Origin: Anaerolineales bacterium
Lineage (GTDB): Bacteria > Chloroflexota > Anaerolineae > Anaerolineales > UBA11858
Direction of reading: 5' to 3'
Assembly (NCBI GenBank): GCA_028278545.1
Contig: JANQED010000033.1
Coordinates: forward strand, 102,344 to 166,343
DNA: 64,000 nt
Shown: one piece after another, positions 16,959 through 27,287 of the stretch
How positions within the stretch are numbered: the first letter of the stretch is position 1
How the letters are laid out: each line of letters starts with the position of its first letter
Position numbers and translations under genes: made by a program
The notes under the pieces: generated by a model
Told to the model about the DNA's origin: nothing
Seen by the model: the letters and a program-made list of their open reading frames with translations, nothing else
Database searches by the model: none

Positions 16959-17870
16959 TCAATCGTCTGTGCTCCCATCCCTACCCCGAAAATCGTAAAT
17001 CCCGTCCACGATGGGCCATACTGCTCCGCAGCGGGGACATTTCAGCGATCGTGAGGTTTCTTCTAGCTCGTCTATCTCACACTTCGGGCAGCGGAAGAAA
17101 GCGCCATTGTGGGGCCGGATGGCATTTTGTCCGACGGCTAGCGATTTCACAAACACGCTGGGGGTCAGTTGCCACCAATCTCCGGTCCACTGGGCCAGGG
17201 AATCCAGCGCGACCAGCAGCCTGGTTGGCACCAAGTGCTTGAGCAGCCCAATCCGGAAGTGGGAGACGGTCAGTTGGCGCTGGACTTGGAAGCCGGATTC
17301 TGTCAGCCAGGCGCGCACCGTCTTTGGGTGAAAGTTGAAATTGAGGGGTACAAACTCCACTGGCTCTGGGGTGAAGGGATTCCAATCTTGCCGGCGCAAG
17401 AGATAGCGCAGGATGGCCTTGAGATTCTGTTTGCTGGCAAACTCCAGGATGAAAGTGCTCTGGGGACCCAGCACACGGCGGATTTGGGCCAGTGCTTGGG
17501 GAGCATCGGCCAAATGGTGCAGCACACGGATCATGGTGGCGGCATCGAAAAGACCATCTACGAAGGGCAGGCGGTACACATCCCCGGTGACGTAGATGTA
17601 GCGGTCGCCCCTCCCAAGACGCTCTTGGGCTTGCTGGAGTTGGGTCAGGGAGTAGTCCAACAGCACAACCCGCTCGAACCCCTGGTAGCGGGGGGTGTTG
17701 CGACCGGCCCCGGCGCCGAGTTCTAAGAGCAGTTTGCCGCCGGGGGGCAGCAGACGCCGAAGGGCCAGGGCTTCGGCCTGGTCTTCGTAAGCGCGTCCGC
17801 CTTGATCCCAGAAGCTGGTCTGATAATCGGAGCCCTCATAGTCGCAGATGGGGGGATGCCCTTCGGTCAT
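16959..17870 (-). CDS. Class I SAM-dependent methyltransferase with C-terminal zinc-ribbon-like segment
   Basis: LLLELGAGAGRNTPRY; IRRVLGPQSTFILEF; FRCPKCEIDELEETSRSLKCPRCGAVWPIVDGIYDFR. Confidence 0.85.
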   Translation of the reverse strand: MTEGHPPICDYEGSDYQTSFWDQGGRAYEDQAEALALRRLLPPGGKLLLELGAGAGRNTPRYQGFERVVLLDYSLTQLQQAQERLGRGDRYIYVTGDVYRLPFVDGLFDAATMIRVLHHLADAPQALAQIRRVLGPQSTFILEFASKQNLKAILRYLLRRQDWNPFTPEPVEFVPLNFNFHPKTVRAWLTESGFQVQRQLTVSHFRIGLLKHLVPTRLLVALDSLAQWTGDWWQLTPSVFVKSLAVGQNAIRPHNGAFFRCPKCEIDELEETSRSLKCPRCGAVWPIVDGIYDFRGRDGSTDD

Positions 17871-17899
17871 TTCGGAGTAGGGAAGCCGATTCCCCTGGG

Positions 17900-19225
17900 T
17901 TATTTCTCGGCGGTGCGGGTGCCGTTGTAGCCGCGTCCCACACCACGATAGCTGAAGCCCAATTGAGCCATCTCTTCAGGGTCGTATATATTGCGACCGT
18001 CGAAGATCACCGGTTGTTTCATCACCTGGCTCAGCTGGCGGCGATTCAACTGTTTGAACTCATTCCATTCGGTGTTGACGATAATGGCGTCGCAGCCATC
18101 GGCCATGGTGTAGGGGTCGTCAAACATCTCCACCTGAGGGAGGAGTGGTGCGGCAACCTCCATGGCGACCGGATCGTAGGCGCGCACGGTGGCGCCGCGG
18201 GTGGTTAGTTTGTTGGCAATATCAATTGAGGGCGCGTCGCGCATATCATCGGTGTTGGGTTTGAAAGCCAGCCCCAACATCCCAATGGTGTGACCATCTA
18301 GTTTTCCATCGAGCAGATCTGTAAGTCGTTCGATAGCCATCGGCCGCCGATCGGTGTTGATCTCCATGACGGCGTTCAAGAGTTGGGGGTGTTTGCCTTT
18401 TTCCTCAGCCATATGTGCCAGGGCGAGGACGTCCTTTGGGAAGCAAGAACCCCCATACCCCAGGCCAGCGTTCAGGAAGTGCGGCCCAATGCGCTCATCG
18501 TAGCCCATGCCGGTGGCTACTTCGGTGACGTCAGCCCCCAGGGCTTCGCAGATGTTGGCAATCTCGTTGATGAATGAAATCTTGGTTGCCAGGAAGGCGT
18601 TCGAAGCATACTTGATCATCTCAGCGGTGCGCAAATCGGTGATCACAATGGGCGCGCGCAGCGGAAGGTGGAGTTGGGCTACTTTGTCGGCGGCTTCACG
18701 ATCCAGAGAGCCCAAAACGGTTCGATGGGGGTTCATGAAATCGAAGATCGCCGAGCCCTCTCTGAGGAACTCTGGGCAGGAAACCACGGAAAAGGGGATG
18801 GATTCCTTTTGGTTGCGCTTGACGATCTCAGCGACCCAGTCGCCAGTGCCCACAGGCACGGTGGATTTGTTGATGATGACCAGCTCAGCGCTCATCACCT
18901 CGGCGATGGAGCTGGCAGCAGCCTCGACGTATTGTAAGTCGGCCTCGCCATCGACACCGGAGGGCGTACCCACGGCGATGAAGATGAATTCTGTATCCTT
19001 GATGCCTTCGGCGTAGGATGTGGTGAAGGTGAGACGCCCCGATTTCACATTGCGTTCGACCAGCTCTTCCAGGCCAGGCTCGTAGATAGGCATCTCGCCG
19101 CGCTTCAGGCCTTCAATTTTCTCTTCGCTGATATCCAATGCGATCACGCGGTTGCCCAGATCGGCAAATCCGGCAGCTGTGATCAGGCCCACATAGCCGA
19201 CGCCTACAACACAAATCTGTTTCAT
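17900..19225 (-). CDS. UDP-glucose 6-dehydrogenase
   Basis: [57 protein letters not shown]. Confidence 0.93.
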   Translation of the reverse strand: MKQICVVGVGYVGLITAAGFADLGNRVIALDISEEKIEGLKRGEMPIYEPGLEELVERNVKSGRLTFTTSYAEGIKDTEFIFIAVGTPSGVDGEADLQYVEAAASSIAEVMSAELVIINKSTVPVGTGDWVAEIVKRNQKESIPFSVVSCPEFLREGSAIFDFMNPHRTVLGSLDREAADKVAQLHLPLRAPIVITDLRTAEMIKYASNAFLATKISFINEIANICEALGADVTEVATGMGYDERIGPHFLNAGLGYGGSCFPKDVLALAHMAEEKGKHPQLLNAVMEINTDRRPMAIERLTDLLDGKLDGHTIGMLGLAFKPNTDDMRDAPSIDIANKLTTRGATVRAYDPVAMEVAAPLLPQVEMFDDPYTMADGCDAIIVNTEWNEFKQLNRRQLSQVMKQPVIFDGRNIYDPEEMAQLGFSYRGVGRGYNGTRTAEK

Positions 19226-19419
19226 TCTTTACCTCCGAGATTCAAGGGAATTTGACATTCAATGCCGTTTCCCACCTCAGGTTGTGTGTTTGATTGTCTG
19301 ACAAGTCATTTGGGTGACTTTCATAGCCCGCAAATCTTACCATAAGCTGTACTATTTGGCACGAGCGCGCGTTTTAGGGTGTGCGCAAAAGGTCATTTCT
19401 GAGCAATGATCTCTGTCAC

Positions 19420-19469
19420 TTGCAGATCGGACAAAAACACTCTAAAATATTGGCGATAAATCTTGTCCG
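19420..19469 (+). promoter_or_regulatory. Putative promoter of the Rrf2 gene with an inverted repeat
   Basis: TTGCAG (19420-19425), 17-nt spacer, TAAAAT (19443-19448); CGGACAA (19428-19434) / TTGTCCG (19463-19469). Confidence 0.5.
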
Positions 19470-19495
19470 TAAGGCCAAAAAAGGAGAAAATTATC

Positions 19496-19915
19496 ATGCA
19501 GATCACACGTCAGGCCGATTACGCAGTGCGAGCGGTGTATTATCTGACTACGCTCGGCAAGGGCAGCCGGGCGGCTACCAGTAAGATCGCTTCTGAACAG
19601 CATATACCGCCTTCGTTTTTGGCTAAGATCGTTTCCCAATTATCGGTAGCGGGGTTGTTGCACACGTCACGCGGCGCTCGAGGAGGTGTCTCCCTGGCGC
19701 GTGAGCCTAAGGAAATCAGCCTCCTGGATGTGGTCGAGGCCATTGATGGGCCGATCCAGTTGAACGAGTGCGTGGGTGATGATGGAGTGTGCATGTTTGA
19801 TGACACCTGCCCCATGAGGCCGATTTGGTGCGATGCACAGCAGGATTTGGTCGACCGACTGGACTCAACGAAATTCTCTAAATTTGTAAATGGGCAGAAA
19901 GCCGCCGTAGGGTAA
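19496..19915 (+). CDS. Rrf2 family transcriptional regulator with Cys-containing C-terminal segment
   Basis: MQITRQADYAVRAVYYLTTLGKG...IPPSFLAKIVSQLSVAGLLHTSRGARGGVSLAR...ECVGDDGVCMFDDTCPMRPIW. Confidence 0.9.
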   Translation: MQITRQADYAVRAVYYLTTLGKGSRAATSKIASEQHIPPSFLAKIVSQLSVAGLLHTSRGARGGVSLAREPKEISLLDVVEAIDGPIQLNECVGDDGVCMFDDTCPMRPIWCDAQQDLVDRLDSTKFSKFVNGQKAAVG

Positions 19916-20136
19916 CGGAATCAGCCCTGGCCTGCGCCCTGAATCTCCTTTTCGGCGACCGCGCTCCTCCAAGAATAACTCAAAAACTGATCGTTTCATC
20001 CCCTCTTGGCGTATAATTGATCAAGAGGGGATTTCTGTTATCACTCGGCCAAGCGGGAACGCGCTCCCAACGGTTGAGCGTTACAGGAATAGGAAAATGT
20101 GTTGTCGGAGAAATCGACAAATAATAGGAGGCTGAT

Positions 20137-21789
20137 ATGTCCAAACCTCGTACGGTGCGTGCCCCGCGCGGTACCCAACGAACCTGCAAATCCTGGCTGA
20201 CTGAAGCGCCGTATCGTATGATCCAGAACAACCTGGACCCTGAGGTCGCTGAACGCCCTGAAGACCTGGTGGTGTATGGGGGGCGTGGGCAGGCGGCCCG
20301 TAGTTGGGAGGCATTCGATGCGATTCTGGCTACCCTGGCTGACCTGGAGGATGACGAGACCTTGCTGGTGCAGTCTGGCAAGCCAGTGGCTGTGTTCGAA
20401 ACGCACGAGGATGCGCCGCGGGTGTTGATAGCCAACTCCAACCTGGTCCCCTGGTGGGCTACTCAGGAGCATTTCGATGAACTGGCTGCCCAGGGGTTGA
20501 TGATGTATGGGCAGATGACCGCCGGTTCGTGGATCTATATTGGCACGCAGGGCATTTTGCAAGGCACTTATGAGACCCTTGGCTCGTTGGCTAAGCAGCG
20601 CGGCTGGGGCTCGTTGAAAGGCAAGTTTGTGCTCACAGCCGGGCTGGGGGGCATGGGGGGCGCCCAACCCCTGGCGGTGACCATGAATGAGGGCGTGTGC
20701 TTGATCGTCGAAGTCGACCCTGAACGAGCTAAACGCCGCCTGGAGATCGGGTATGTGGATATGGTGGTGGATACCCTCGAAGAGGCGATGACTTTAGTTG
20801 AGGAAGCAGTAGAGGACGGCGTGCCCAAATCTATCGGCCTGATTGCCAATGCCGCCGATATCTATCCCGAACTGGTTCTGCGCGGCGTCATCCCAGATGT
20901 CGTCACCGACCAAACGCCAGCCCATGATGTCCTCAGCTACATTCCCACCGGGCTGGGTGTGAAAGAAGCCGAATTCTTGCGCGAATCCGACACAAAGGAA
21001 TACGAACGCCGCACATTGGCCTCTATGGCCCGGCATGTCGAAGCGATGTTGGCATTCCAGAAGAAGGGCGCTGAGGTATTCGATTACGGCAACAACCTGC
21101 GCCAGCGCGCCTTCGATCATGGTGTGGAAAAGGCCTTCGATTTCCCCGGCTTTGTGCCCGCTTATATCCGGCCGCTGTTCTGTGAGGGGAAAGGACCCTT
21201 CCGTTGGGTGGCGTTATCCGGCGATCCCGAGGATATCTACCGCACTGATGAAGCCGTGATGGCATTGTTCCCTGACGACGAGCATCTACATCGCTGGCTG
21301 CGCATGGCTAAAGAGAAGATCCCCTTTCAGGGGCTGCCCTCGCGCATCTGCTGGCTGGGATTTGGTGAACGAGCGCAGGCGGGCCTGGCCTTCAATAACC
21401 TGGTCGCTGAAGGGATTGTCAAAGCGCCGATTGTGATCGGTCGTGACCATTTGGATGCCGGTTCGGTGGCCTCCCCTAACCGGGAGACTGAAGGGATGAA
21501 AGATGGCACGGACGCGGTCAGCGATTGGGCGATCCTCAATGCCTTGATCAATGCGGTTGGGGGCGCAACCTGGGTTTCGTTCCACCATGGCGGCGGTGTG
21601 GGCATCGGCTACAGCCAGCACGCCGGACAGGTGATCGTCGCCGACGGCACTGAAGCGGCGGCGCGCAGGCTCAAGCGGGTACTGACGGCTGATCCGGGGA
21701 TGGGCGTTGTGCGCCATGCGGATGCGGGGTACCGGCAGGCCATTGAGGCGGCTAAACGGCACGGCATCAAGATGCCGATGCTAGGATAG
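20137..21789 (+). CDS. hutU: Urocanate hydratase
   Basis: [69 protein letters not shown]. Confidence 0.95.
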   Translation: MSKPRTVRAPRGTQRTCKSWLTEAPYRMIQNNLDPEVAERPEDLVVYGGRGQAARSWEAFDAILATLADLEDDETLLVQSGKPVAVFETHEDAPRVLIANSNLVPWWATQEHFDELAAQGLMMYGQMTAGSWIYIGTQGILQGTYETLGSLAKQRGWGSLKGKFVLTAGLGGMGGAQPLAVTMNEGVCLIVEVDPERAKRRLEIGYVDMVVDTLEEAMTLVEEAVEDGVPKSIGLIANAADIYPELVLRGVIPDVVTDQTPAHDVLSYIPTGLGVKEAEFLRESDTKEYERRTLASMARHVEAMLAFQKKGAEVFDYGNNLRQRAFDHGVEKAFDFPGFVPAYIRPLFCEGKGPFRWVALSGDPEDIYRTDEAVMALFPDDEHLHRWLRMAKEKIPFQGLPSRICWLGFGERAQAGLAFNNLVAEGIVKAPIVIGRDHLDAGSVASPNRETEGMKDGTDAVSDWAILNALINAVGGATWVSFHHGGGVGIGYSQHAGQVIVADGTEAAARRLKRVLTADPGMGVVRHADAGYRQAIEAAKRHGIKMPMLG

Positions 21790-21906
21790 GGGTATAAGGA
21801 CTTTGTTTAACGTCCTGTAAAAGTTTCTTGCATTGAAACAACCGCTTTAGACTTACGGTAAAATTCAGGCGATTGTTGATACAAGTTAAAGTCAGGTGAA
21901 GTGAGC

Positions 21907-24132
21907 ATGGCTATCAAGCGAGTTGCAGTATTCACAAGCGGGGGTGACGCCCAGGGGATGAACGCCGCCGTTCGATCGGTGGTGCGTACCGCTTTGGACC
22001 GGGGTCTGGAAGTTTTTGCGATCTATGAAGGCTACCGGGGGCTGGTCGATGGCAGTGATCGCATCCGCGAGATGAGTTGGGATTCCGTCGGCGGGATATT
22101 GCAGGGCGGCGGCACGGTCATCGGCACAGCGCGTTGTGAGGAGTTTCGTACCCGAGAGGGGCGTCTGGTGGCTGCCAACAACCTGATCAAACGCGGCATC
22201 GAGGGATTGATCATCATTGGTGGGGATGGGTCACTGACCGGGGCGAATATCTTCCGTCAAGAGTGGGGCGAGTTGGTAGCGGAGCTCGTCGATAGAGGGG
22301 AGATCAGCGCCGATGATGCGGCGGCGTATCCCAACTTATTGATCGTTGGTTTGGTAGGCTCTATCGATAACGATTTCTTCGGCACAGATATGACCATTGG
22401 GACCGATTCGGCGCTGCATCGCATCACCGAGGCCGTCGATGCCATTGCCAGCACGGCCGCCAGCCACCAACGCACCTTTGTGGTCAAAGTGATGGGGCGC
22501 AACTGCGGTTACCTGGCGATGATGGGCGCGCTGGCCTGCGGCGCAGACTGGGTGCTAATCCCCGAAAACCCTCCTGATGTCGAGAACTGGCAGGAGGTCA
22601 TGGCTGAGCGCTTGAAGACCGGTCGGGAAGCGGGTCGGCGTGATAGCATCGTCGTCCTGGCTGAAGGTGCCCGGGACCGAGATGGCAACTATATTGGCAG
22701 CAGCGATGTCGCGAGAGCACTGGAAGAGCGCCTGGGCGAGGAAGTGCGCGTGACGGTGCTGGGACACGTACAGCGCGGGGGTCGTCCCAGCGCGTTCGAC
22801 CGCAACCTGGGTACGTTGCTGGGATATGAAGCTGTTAATGCCATCATCGAGGCCAAGCCCGAAGACGAGCCCGTCCAGGTGGGCTTCAAGGGCAACCGTA
22901 TCGTCAGGCTGCCCCTGATGGAATGTGTGGAGAAAACCCACGCCGTTGCCAATGCGGTGGAAGCAAAAGATTACGAGAAAGCGATGTCGCTGCGCAGTTC
23001 CAGTTTCACGGAGGCCTTTCAGACGTTGCGAATCATGGTGCGCGCTATTCCCCACACCCCTGACCCGGATCAAAAACACTTCCGCATCGGCATGCTCAAC
23101 GCTGGCGCCCCCGCTCCGGGGATGAACACGGCTTCGAGGGCGGCGACTCGCCTGGGGCTTGATAAGGGCCACATCATGCTAGGCATCTATAACGGCTTTG
23201 AGGGGATGGCCGAGAACGAAGTAGAGGAACTGAACTGGATGAGCATGGGCGGCTGGGCGTCTATGGGCGGCTCTGGCTTGGGTACCAGCCGCCGAATCCC
23301 TAAAGGCAAGGACCTGTATGCCATTGCCCGCACCATCGAGGTCAATCAAATCGACGCCCTGCTCGTGATCGGGGGTTGGAATGGCTACGAAGCCGCTTAC
23401 AAGTTGTATACGGAGCGGCCGAACTTCCCGGCCTTTGATATCCCTACGATCTGTCTGCCGGCTTCGATCAATAATAACCTGCCCGGTTCAGAGCTCAGCA
23501 TTGGAGCAGATACGGCGCTTAACAGCATTGTCAGCGCGGTGGATAAAATCAAGCAATCGGCGGTGGCTACCCGGCGCTGTTTCGTCGTGGAAGTGATGGG
23601 GCATTGGTGCGGTTACCTGGCCTTGCTGGGCGGATTGGCGACCGGTGCCGAACGGGTATATATGCACGAGGAAGGCGTCACACTGAGCGACCTGCAAGTT
23701 GATGTCGAAAATTTGAGCCGGGGTTTTCGGGCTGGGAAGAGGCTGGGATTGATGATCCGCAACGAGTACGCCAATGAGATTTATACGACCGGCTTCATGT
23801 GTGCGCTCTTTGAGGAAGAGGGGCGCGATCTCTTTGATGTACGCCCGGCGATATTGGGCCACCAGCAGCAAGGAGGCGACCCTTCCCCATTCGACCGCAT
23901 CCAGGCCACGCGCCTGGCTCGATTATGCCTTGAGTTCTTGATCGAAGAATGTGGAAAACGCTCTGTCCGCAGCGCGTTTATCGGGTTGGAGGAAGGCAAA
24001 TATAAGCACCACGATATGCGCGATTTTCAGCGCATGGTCGATTTGGCGTATCAGCGCCCAAAGGAGCAATGGTGGCTGGCGCTGAGGGATGTGGCTAGCC
24101 TGCTGGCGAAGCCAGGGCCCGGGGGGAGCTAA
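21907..24132 (+). CDS. pfkA: Two-domain (tandem) 6-phosphofructokinase, eukaryote-like
   Basis: N-half GGDAQGMNAAVR, GGDGSLTGANIFR, GSIDNDFFGTDMTIGTDSALHR; C-half GMNTASRAATRLGL, IGGWNGYEAAYKL, PASINNNLPGSELSIGADTALN. Confidence 0.92.
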   Translation: MAIKRVAVFTSGGDAQGMNAAVRSVVRTALDRGLEVFAIYEGYRGLVDGSDRIREMSWDSVGGILQGGGTVIGTARCEEFRTREGRLVAANNLIKRGIEGLIIIGGDGSLTGANIFRQEWGELVAELVDRGEISADDAAAYPNLLIVGLVGSIDNDFFGTDMTIGTDSALHRITEAVDAIASTAASHQRTFVVKVMGRNCGYLAMMGALACGADWVLIPENPPDVENWQEVMAERLKTGREAGRRDSIVVLAEGARDRDGNYIGSSDVARALEERLGEEVRVTVLGHVQRGGRPSAFDRNLGTLLGYEAVNAIIEAKPEDEPVQVGFKGNRIVRLPLMECVEKTHAVANAVEAKDYEKAMSLRSSSFTEAFQTLRIMVRAIPHTPDPDQKHFRIGMLNAGAPAPGMNTASRAATRLGLDKGHIMLGIYNGFEGMAENEVEELNWMSMGGWASMGGSGLGTSRRIPKGKDLYAIARTIEVNQIDALLVIGGWNGYEAAYKLYTERPNFPAFDIPTICLPASINNNLPGSELSIGADTALNSIVSAVDKIKQSAVATRRCFVVEVMGHWCGYLALLGGLATGAERVYMHEEGVTLSDLQVDVENLSRGFRAGKRLGLMIRNEYANEIYTTGFMCALFEEEGRDLFDVRPAILGHQQQGGDPSPFDRIQATRLARLCLEFLIEECGKRSVRSAFIGLEEGKYKHHDMRDFQRMVDLAYQRPKEQWWLALRDVASLLAKPGPGGS

Positions 24133-24190
24133 TCCCGCGCTTCGACCTGCCAGGGCATCTTTGCCCATTTTGGGAGAGGGGGAAAGCGTT

Positions 24191-26065
24191 TCAATCTTTG
24201 TCAGGCTTGCAGGGGTTATCGGGGTCGGGGTCCCCTGGGGGCATGCCCGAGGTGCCCGGGCCGTACTCGCAGACGGCGCGCCAGGGCATATAATGCGTCT
24301 CGAAGGTATCCTCGTCGATGATTTGACCGTCTCGCCACACGTCACGGGTGACGGTCACGACAGCGCCTTCGACCGACCAATCTACCTGTTTGATCTCACC
24401 CTTATCTAAATCTTCGTTCTCCTCGTAGCGCGGTTCTGGGGGGTCTTGTTTATCGGTCAGGCCGGTGGTGCTCCAATCGACGGTGCGCCCATCGCCGGTG
24501 GAGTAGAACTTCCAGGTCAGGTAATTTGCCCCTACATAGGTCTCCATCAACAGCCAGTAGCCAGTGTCGTTGGTGAATTTGAAGTCCACCACCGGGACGT
24601 AGACTGTGGCATCCAGCCCGGCCCATTTCGCGTCCTGGCCGCCACCGTATGTCTGCTCGTAATAGTAGACGCGGTAAGCGTGGGGGTGGCGTTCGGCGAT
24701 GGGAAAGCCCCCGAAGAAGACCGTGCGGAAGAGGGTGGTGCTGACCTGGCACACCCCGCCACCGACCCCTTTGATGGTGCGATCGCCATAGATGATCCAG
24801 GCTTCGGCGTAGCCGGTGTCCAGGCTGACATCGCCCAGGGCCTCGGCCATGGAGAAGGTCTCGCCGGGTGGGATCAACAGGCCGTGGAAACGCGCCGCCG
24901 CGGTGGCGATGTTTTGACGCCGCGAGCTGTCGGAGCCATAGTAGTATGTGGTGTGCGAGCTGACTAACTCGCTGATCCCCAAGGCCTCAGCAGTGGCATC
25001 GTCGGTGACCTTCGGCGTGGTGTATTCCATATCCAATGCGACTTCATGTTCCCCGGCCAAGACGCGCTCATTGATGACCTGGATGGTGGTCTCCACATCC
25101 AGTGTTTGGCCGTAGATGGCCGGTTGGATCAGGTCAAGCTGGCGGGTGTCATCGTTGAAGATGAAACGGGCGTTTTCTTCTTGGATCTCCAGGCCGGGGG
25201 CGATCTCGGTCAGGAAGCGGCGCAGACGTTCATCGCTGAGCCCGATTTGGTATTCCGCTCCCCCGGGGGTAGTCACCCGCTCGATGACCAGCATGCCGGC
25301 CAAATCCTCGCGGGCGAAGGCCCAGGGGCCTGGGTTCCCTTCCTCTGCGCCGGGAAATTTGACAATCAGAGGCGCGCTGATGATCTCGCGGGCAACCTGC
25401 GCCTGTTGGTTGACATCCATGATCACCGGGGGGTCTTCATCCACCACCAATGGTGTCTCACCGTCCATGAGCGACTGGGTAAGCGCTTCGATGGAGATCA
25501 CGGTGGCGGAGATGTCTACCTGGCGGCCGATTTGACCGGGTTGGACGAGGACTTCCAGGCCTTCGACGTGCAGGGAGGCCTCAATGGTGGGGATATCGAC
25601 CTGCGCAGCCAGGGATTTGAGGTAATGCGCGGCGATGCGCTGGTCGAAGCTCATTTTGAGGGGCAGGGTGAACCCGTGATACCAGGCCTGGAATTGATCC
25701 CCCAGGCGTTCGACGACCGAACCGCTGCGACCGAGGTCGTAGGCCTGTTGGGCGTTCATCAGGGGGTCGAAAACCAGGCCGACCTCTACGGGGGAAGCCA
25801 GCCAGGTTCGTTCACCATCCCTGAGCAGGATTTGCCCGTTGTGGGGATAATCGTACTCGGCGGCCAGGAGCACGGCGGCTTCTGCAGGGGTCTTCCCGGA
25901 GAGATCAACCCACCCCACGCTGATCCCAGGGTAGATGCGCCCGGTGAAGTTGATATGAAAGCCGAGGGTGAAGATCACCGATGCCAGGACGAAAAGGCTG
26001 ACGCCGCCGATGGCGGTGATCATCCCGCGCTGGAGAGAGTGTATGGTGTTCCTGCGCATAAGCAA
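24191..26065 (-). CDS. VanW family protein with N-terminal TM and YoaR-type/peptidoglycan-binding-like repeats
   Basis: ETFSMAEALGDVSLDTGYAEAWIIYGDRTIKGVGGGVCQVSTTLFRTVFFGGFPIAERHPHAYRV. Confidence 0.9.
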   Translation of the reverse strand: MLMRRNTIHSLQRGMITAIGGVSLFVLASVIFTLGFHINFTGRIYPGISVGWVDLSGKTPAEAAVLLAAEYDYPHNGQILLRDGERTWLASPVEVGLVFDPLMNAQQAYDLGRSGSVVERLGDQFQAWYHGFTLPLKMSFDQRIAAHYLKSLAAQVDIPTIEASLHVEGLEVLVQPGQIGRQVDISATVISIEALTQSLMDGETPLVVDEDPPVIMDVNQQAQVAREIISAPLIVKFPGAEEGNPGPWAFAREDLAGMLVIERVTTPGGAEYQIGLSDERLRRFLTEIAPGLEIQEENARFIFNDDTRQLDLIQPAIYGQTLDVETTIQVINERVLAGEHEVALDMEYTTPKVTDDATAEALGISELVSSHTTYYYGSDSSRRQNIATAAARFHGLLIPPGETFSMAEALGDVSLDTGYAEAWIIYGDRTIKGVGGGVCQVSTTLFRTVFFGGFPIAERHPHAYRVYYYEQTYGGGQDAKWAGLDATVYVPVVDFKFTNDTGYWLLMETYVGANYLTWKFYSTGDGRTVDWSTTGLTDKQDPPEPRYEENEDLDKGEIKQVDWSVEGAVVTVTRDVWRDGQIIDEDTFETHYMPWRAVCEYGPGTSGMPPGDPDPDNPCKPDKD

Positions 26066-26201
26066 TTCAAAGTGATTGTACCAAATGCAGGTCTATGGGG
26101 GTTTGCGAAACTCCTTAAGGGATGATGAGTGTTGTTAGGGTTATAATTACACGGTATAGGTGGTTGTTGCCATTAAGCACACAATGTAATAAAATGACGA
26201 T

Positions 26202-26480
26202 ATGAAATATCTCTCATGGAGTGTTGAGAAGAACCAGAGATTGAAGTCAGAAAGAAGCGTATCTTTTGAAGAAGTCGTGTTTTGTATTGCCAACGGACAA
26301 CTCCTTGATGTAGTCAGGCATCCAAATCAACAGAAATATCCAAGCCAAAGGATGTTCATTGTTGAAATCAATGATTATGCATTTTTGGTGCCATTTGTAG
26401 AGACGGAACGAGAAATATTCTTGAAAACAATAATTCCAAGTCGAAAAGCAACCAAAGAGTATCTACTTGATAGAGAATGA
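26202..26480 (+). CDS. Putative toxin (BrnT/DUF4258-like) of a type II TA pair
   Basis: Small protein SFEEVVFCIANGQLLDVVRHPNQQKYPSQRMFIVEINDYAFLVPFVE...KTIIPSRKATKEYL, next to CopG-like gene. Confidence 0.7.
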   Translation: MKYLSWSVEKNQRLKSERSVSFEEVVFCIANGQLLDVVRHPNQQKYPSQRMFIVEINDYAFLVPFVETEREIFLKTIIPSRKATKEYLLDRE

Positions 26481-26493
26481 AGCAGGTATAGAA

Positions 26494-26778
26494 ATGAACA
26501 AAAAAGATTTGAATCTCACTGATGAAGAACAGGATATTCTTGATAGCTATGAAGCCGGGGAATGGCAGTCTGTTGATGATAAGGTATCAGAGATGAAAAC
26601 TTATCAAGAGTATGCTCGCGCAACCCATAAAAAAGACAGGAGGGTCAATATCCGCATATCGTCTAAAAACCTTGATGCCATACAGAAAAGAGCTTTAGAA
26701 GAGGGTATTCCTTATCAGACACTGATATCGAGTATTCTTCACAAATATGTGAATGGCAGATTGGTTGAACGGTCGTAG
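26494..26778 (+). CDS. CopG-like (ribbon-helix-helix) antitoxin
   Basis: MNKKDLNLTDEEQDILDSYEAGEWQSV...RRVNIRISSKNLDAIQKRALEEGIPYQTLISSILHKYVNGRL. Confidence 0.8.
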   Translation: MNKKDLNLTDEEQDILDSYEAGEWQSVDDKVSEMKTYQEYARATHKKDRRVNIRISSKNLDAIQKRALEEGIPYQTLISSILHKYVNGRLVERS

Positions 26779-27287
26779 CGTTACTTGGTTTAAGGAGAAG
26801 CTCTGCCTGATTCCGCTCGCAGGTGACCGGGACTGTCGCTGGTGGGCAAGCGGCGCGATTCTGTCAGATTGGTTATGGGCAAAGGTTGTTTCGGGTCAAA
26901 GTTGCTCTGTCGTCTGTAAAAAGATGCTGAAGCGTTTCTATTTGGTGGGGGAGAGACGCGCGTGAGCGCAGATTTCCACAGTTGCCCTTTTTTAGGGAGG
27001 TTCGAGATGAAGATTTACGTTCATTTCAGAGTCGCTTTTGGTTTTGCGCCGTGATGTTGAGGTTGTTTGACTTGTCTTATTACGTATTGGGGATAAAGTA
27101 GTCTGAAAACCCCGCAAAAACATGCCCTTGTTGCGACAAAAGCGACAATATGTCTCTCCTAAACAGGCACTTTCCCCCTGAAAAAGCGAAATCTGCAACA
27201 CCTGCGACATTAGCATCACTCCGTAGTATACTGTGAACACCGGAACTATTATCATCGACGTTTCGTCCTCTCCCTGGAGAGTTTTCC

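Noticed and set aside
25046-26125. 359-aa plus-strand ORF opposite the VanW gene
   Set aside because: Antisense shadow ORF; the minus-strand product has clear VanW motifs, while this one has no recognisable domain.
26753-26965. 70-aa ORF after the CopG-like gene
   Set aside because: No recognisable protein features, overlaps the antitoxin 3' end; likely chance.
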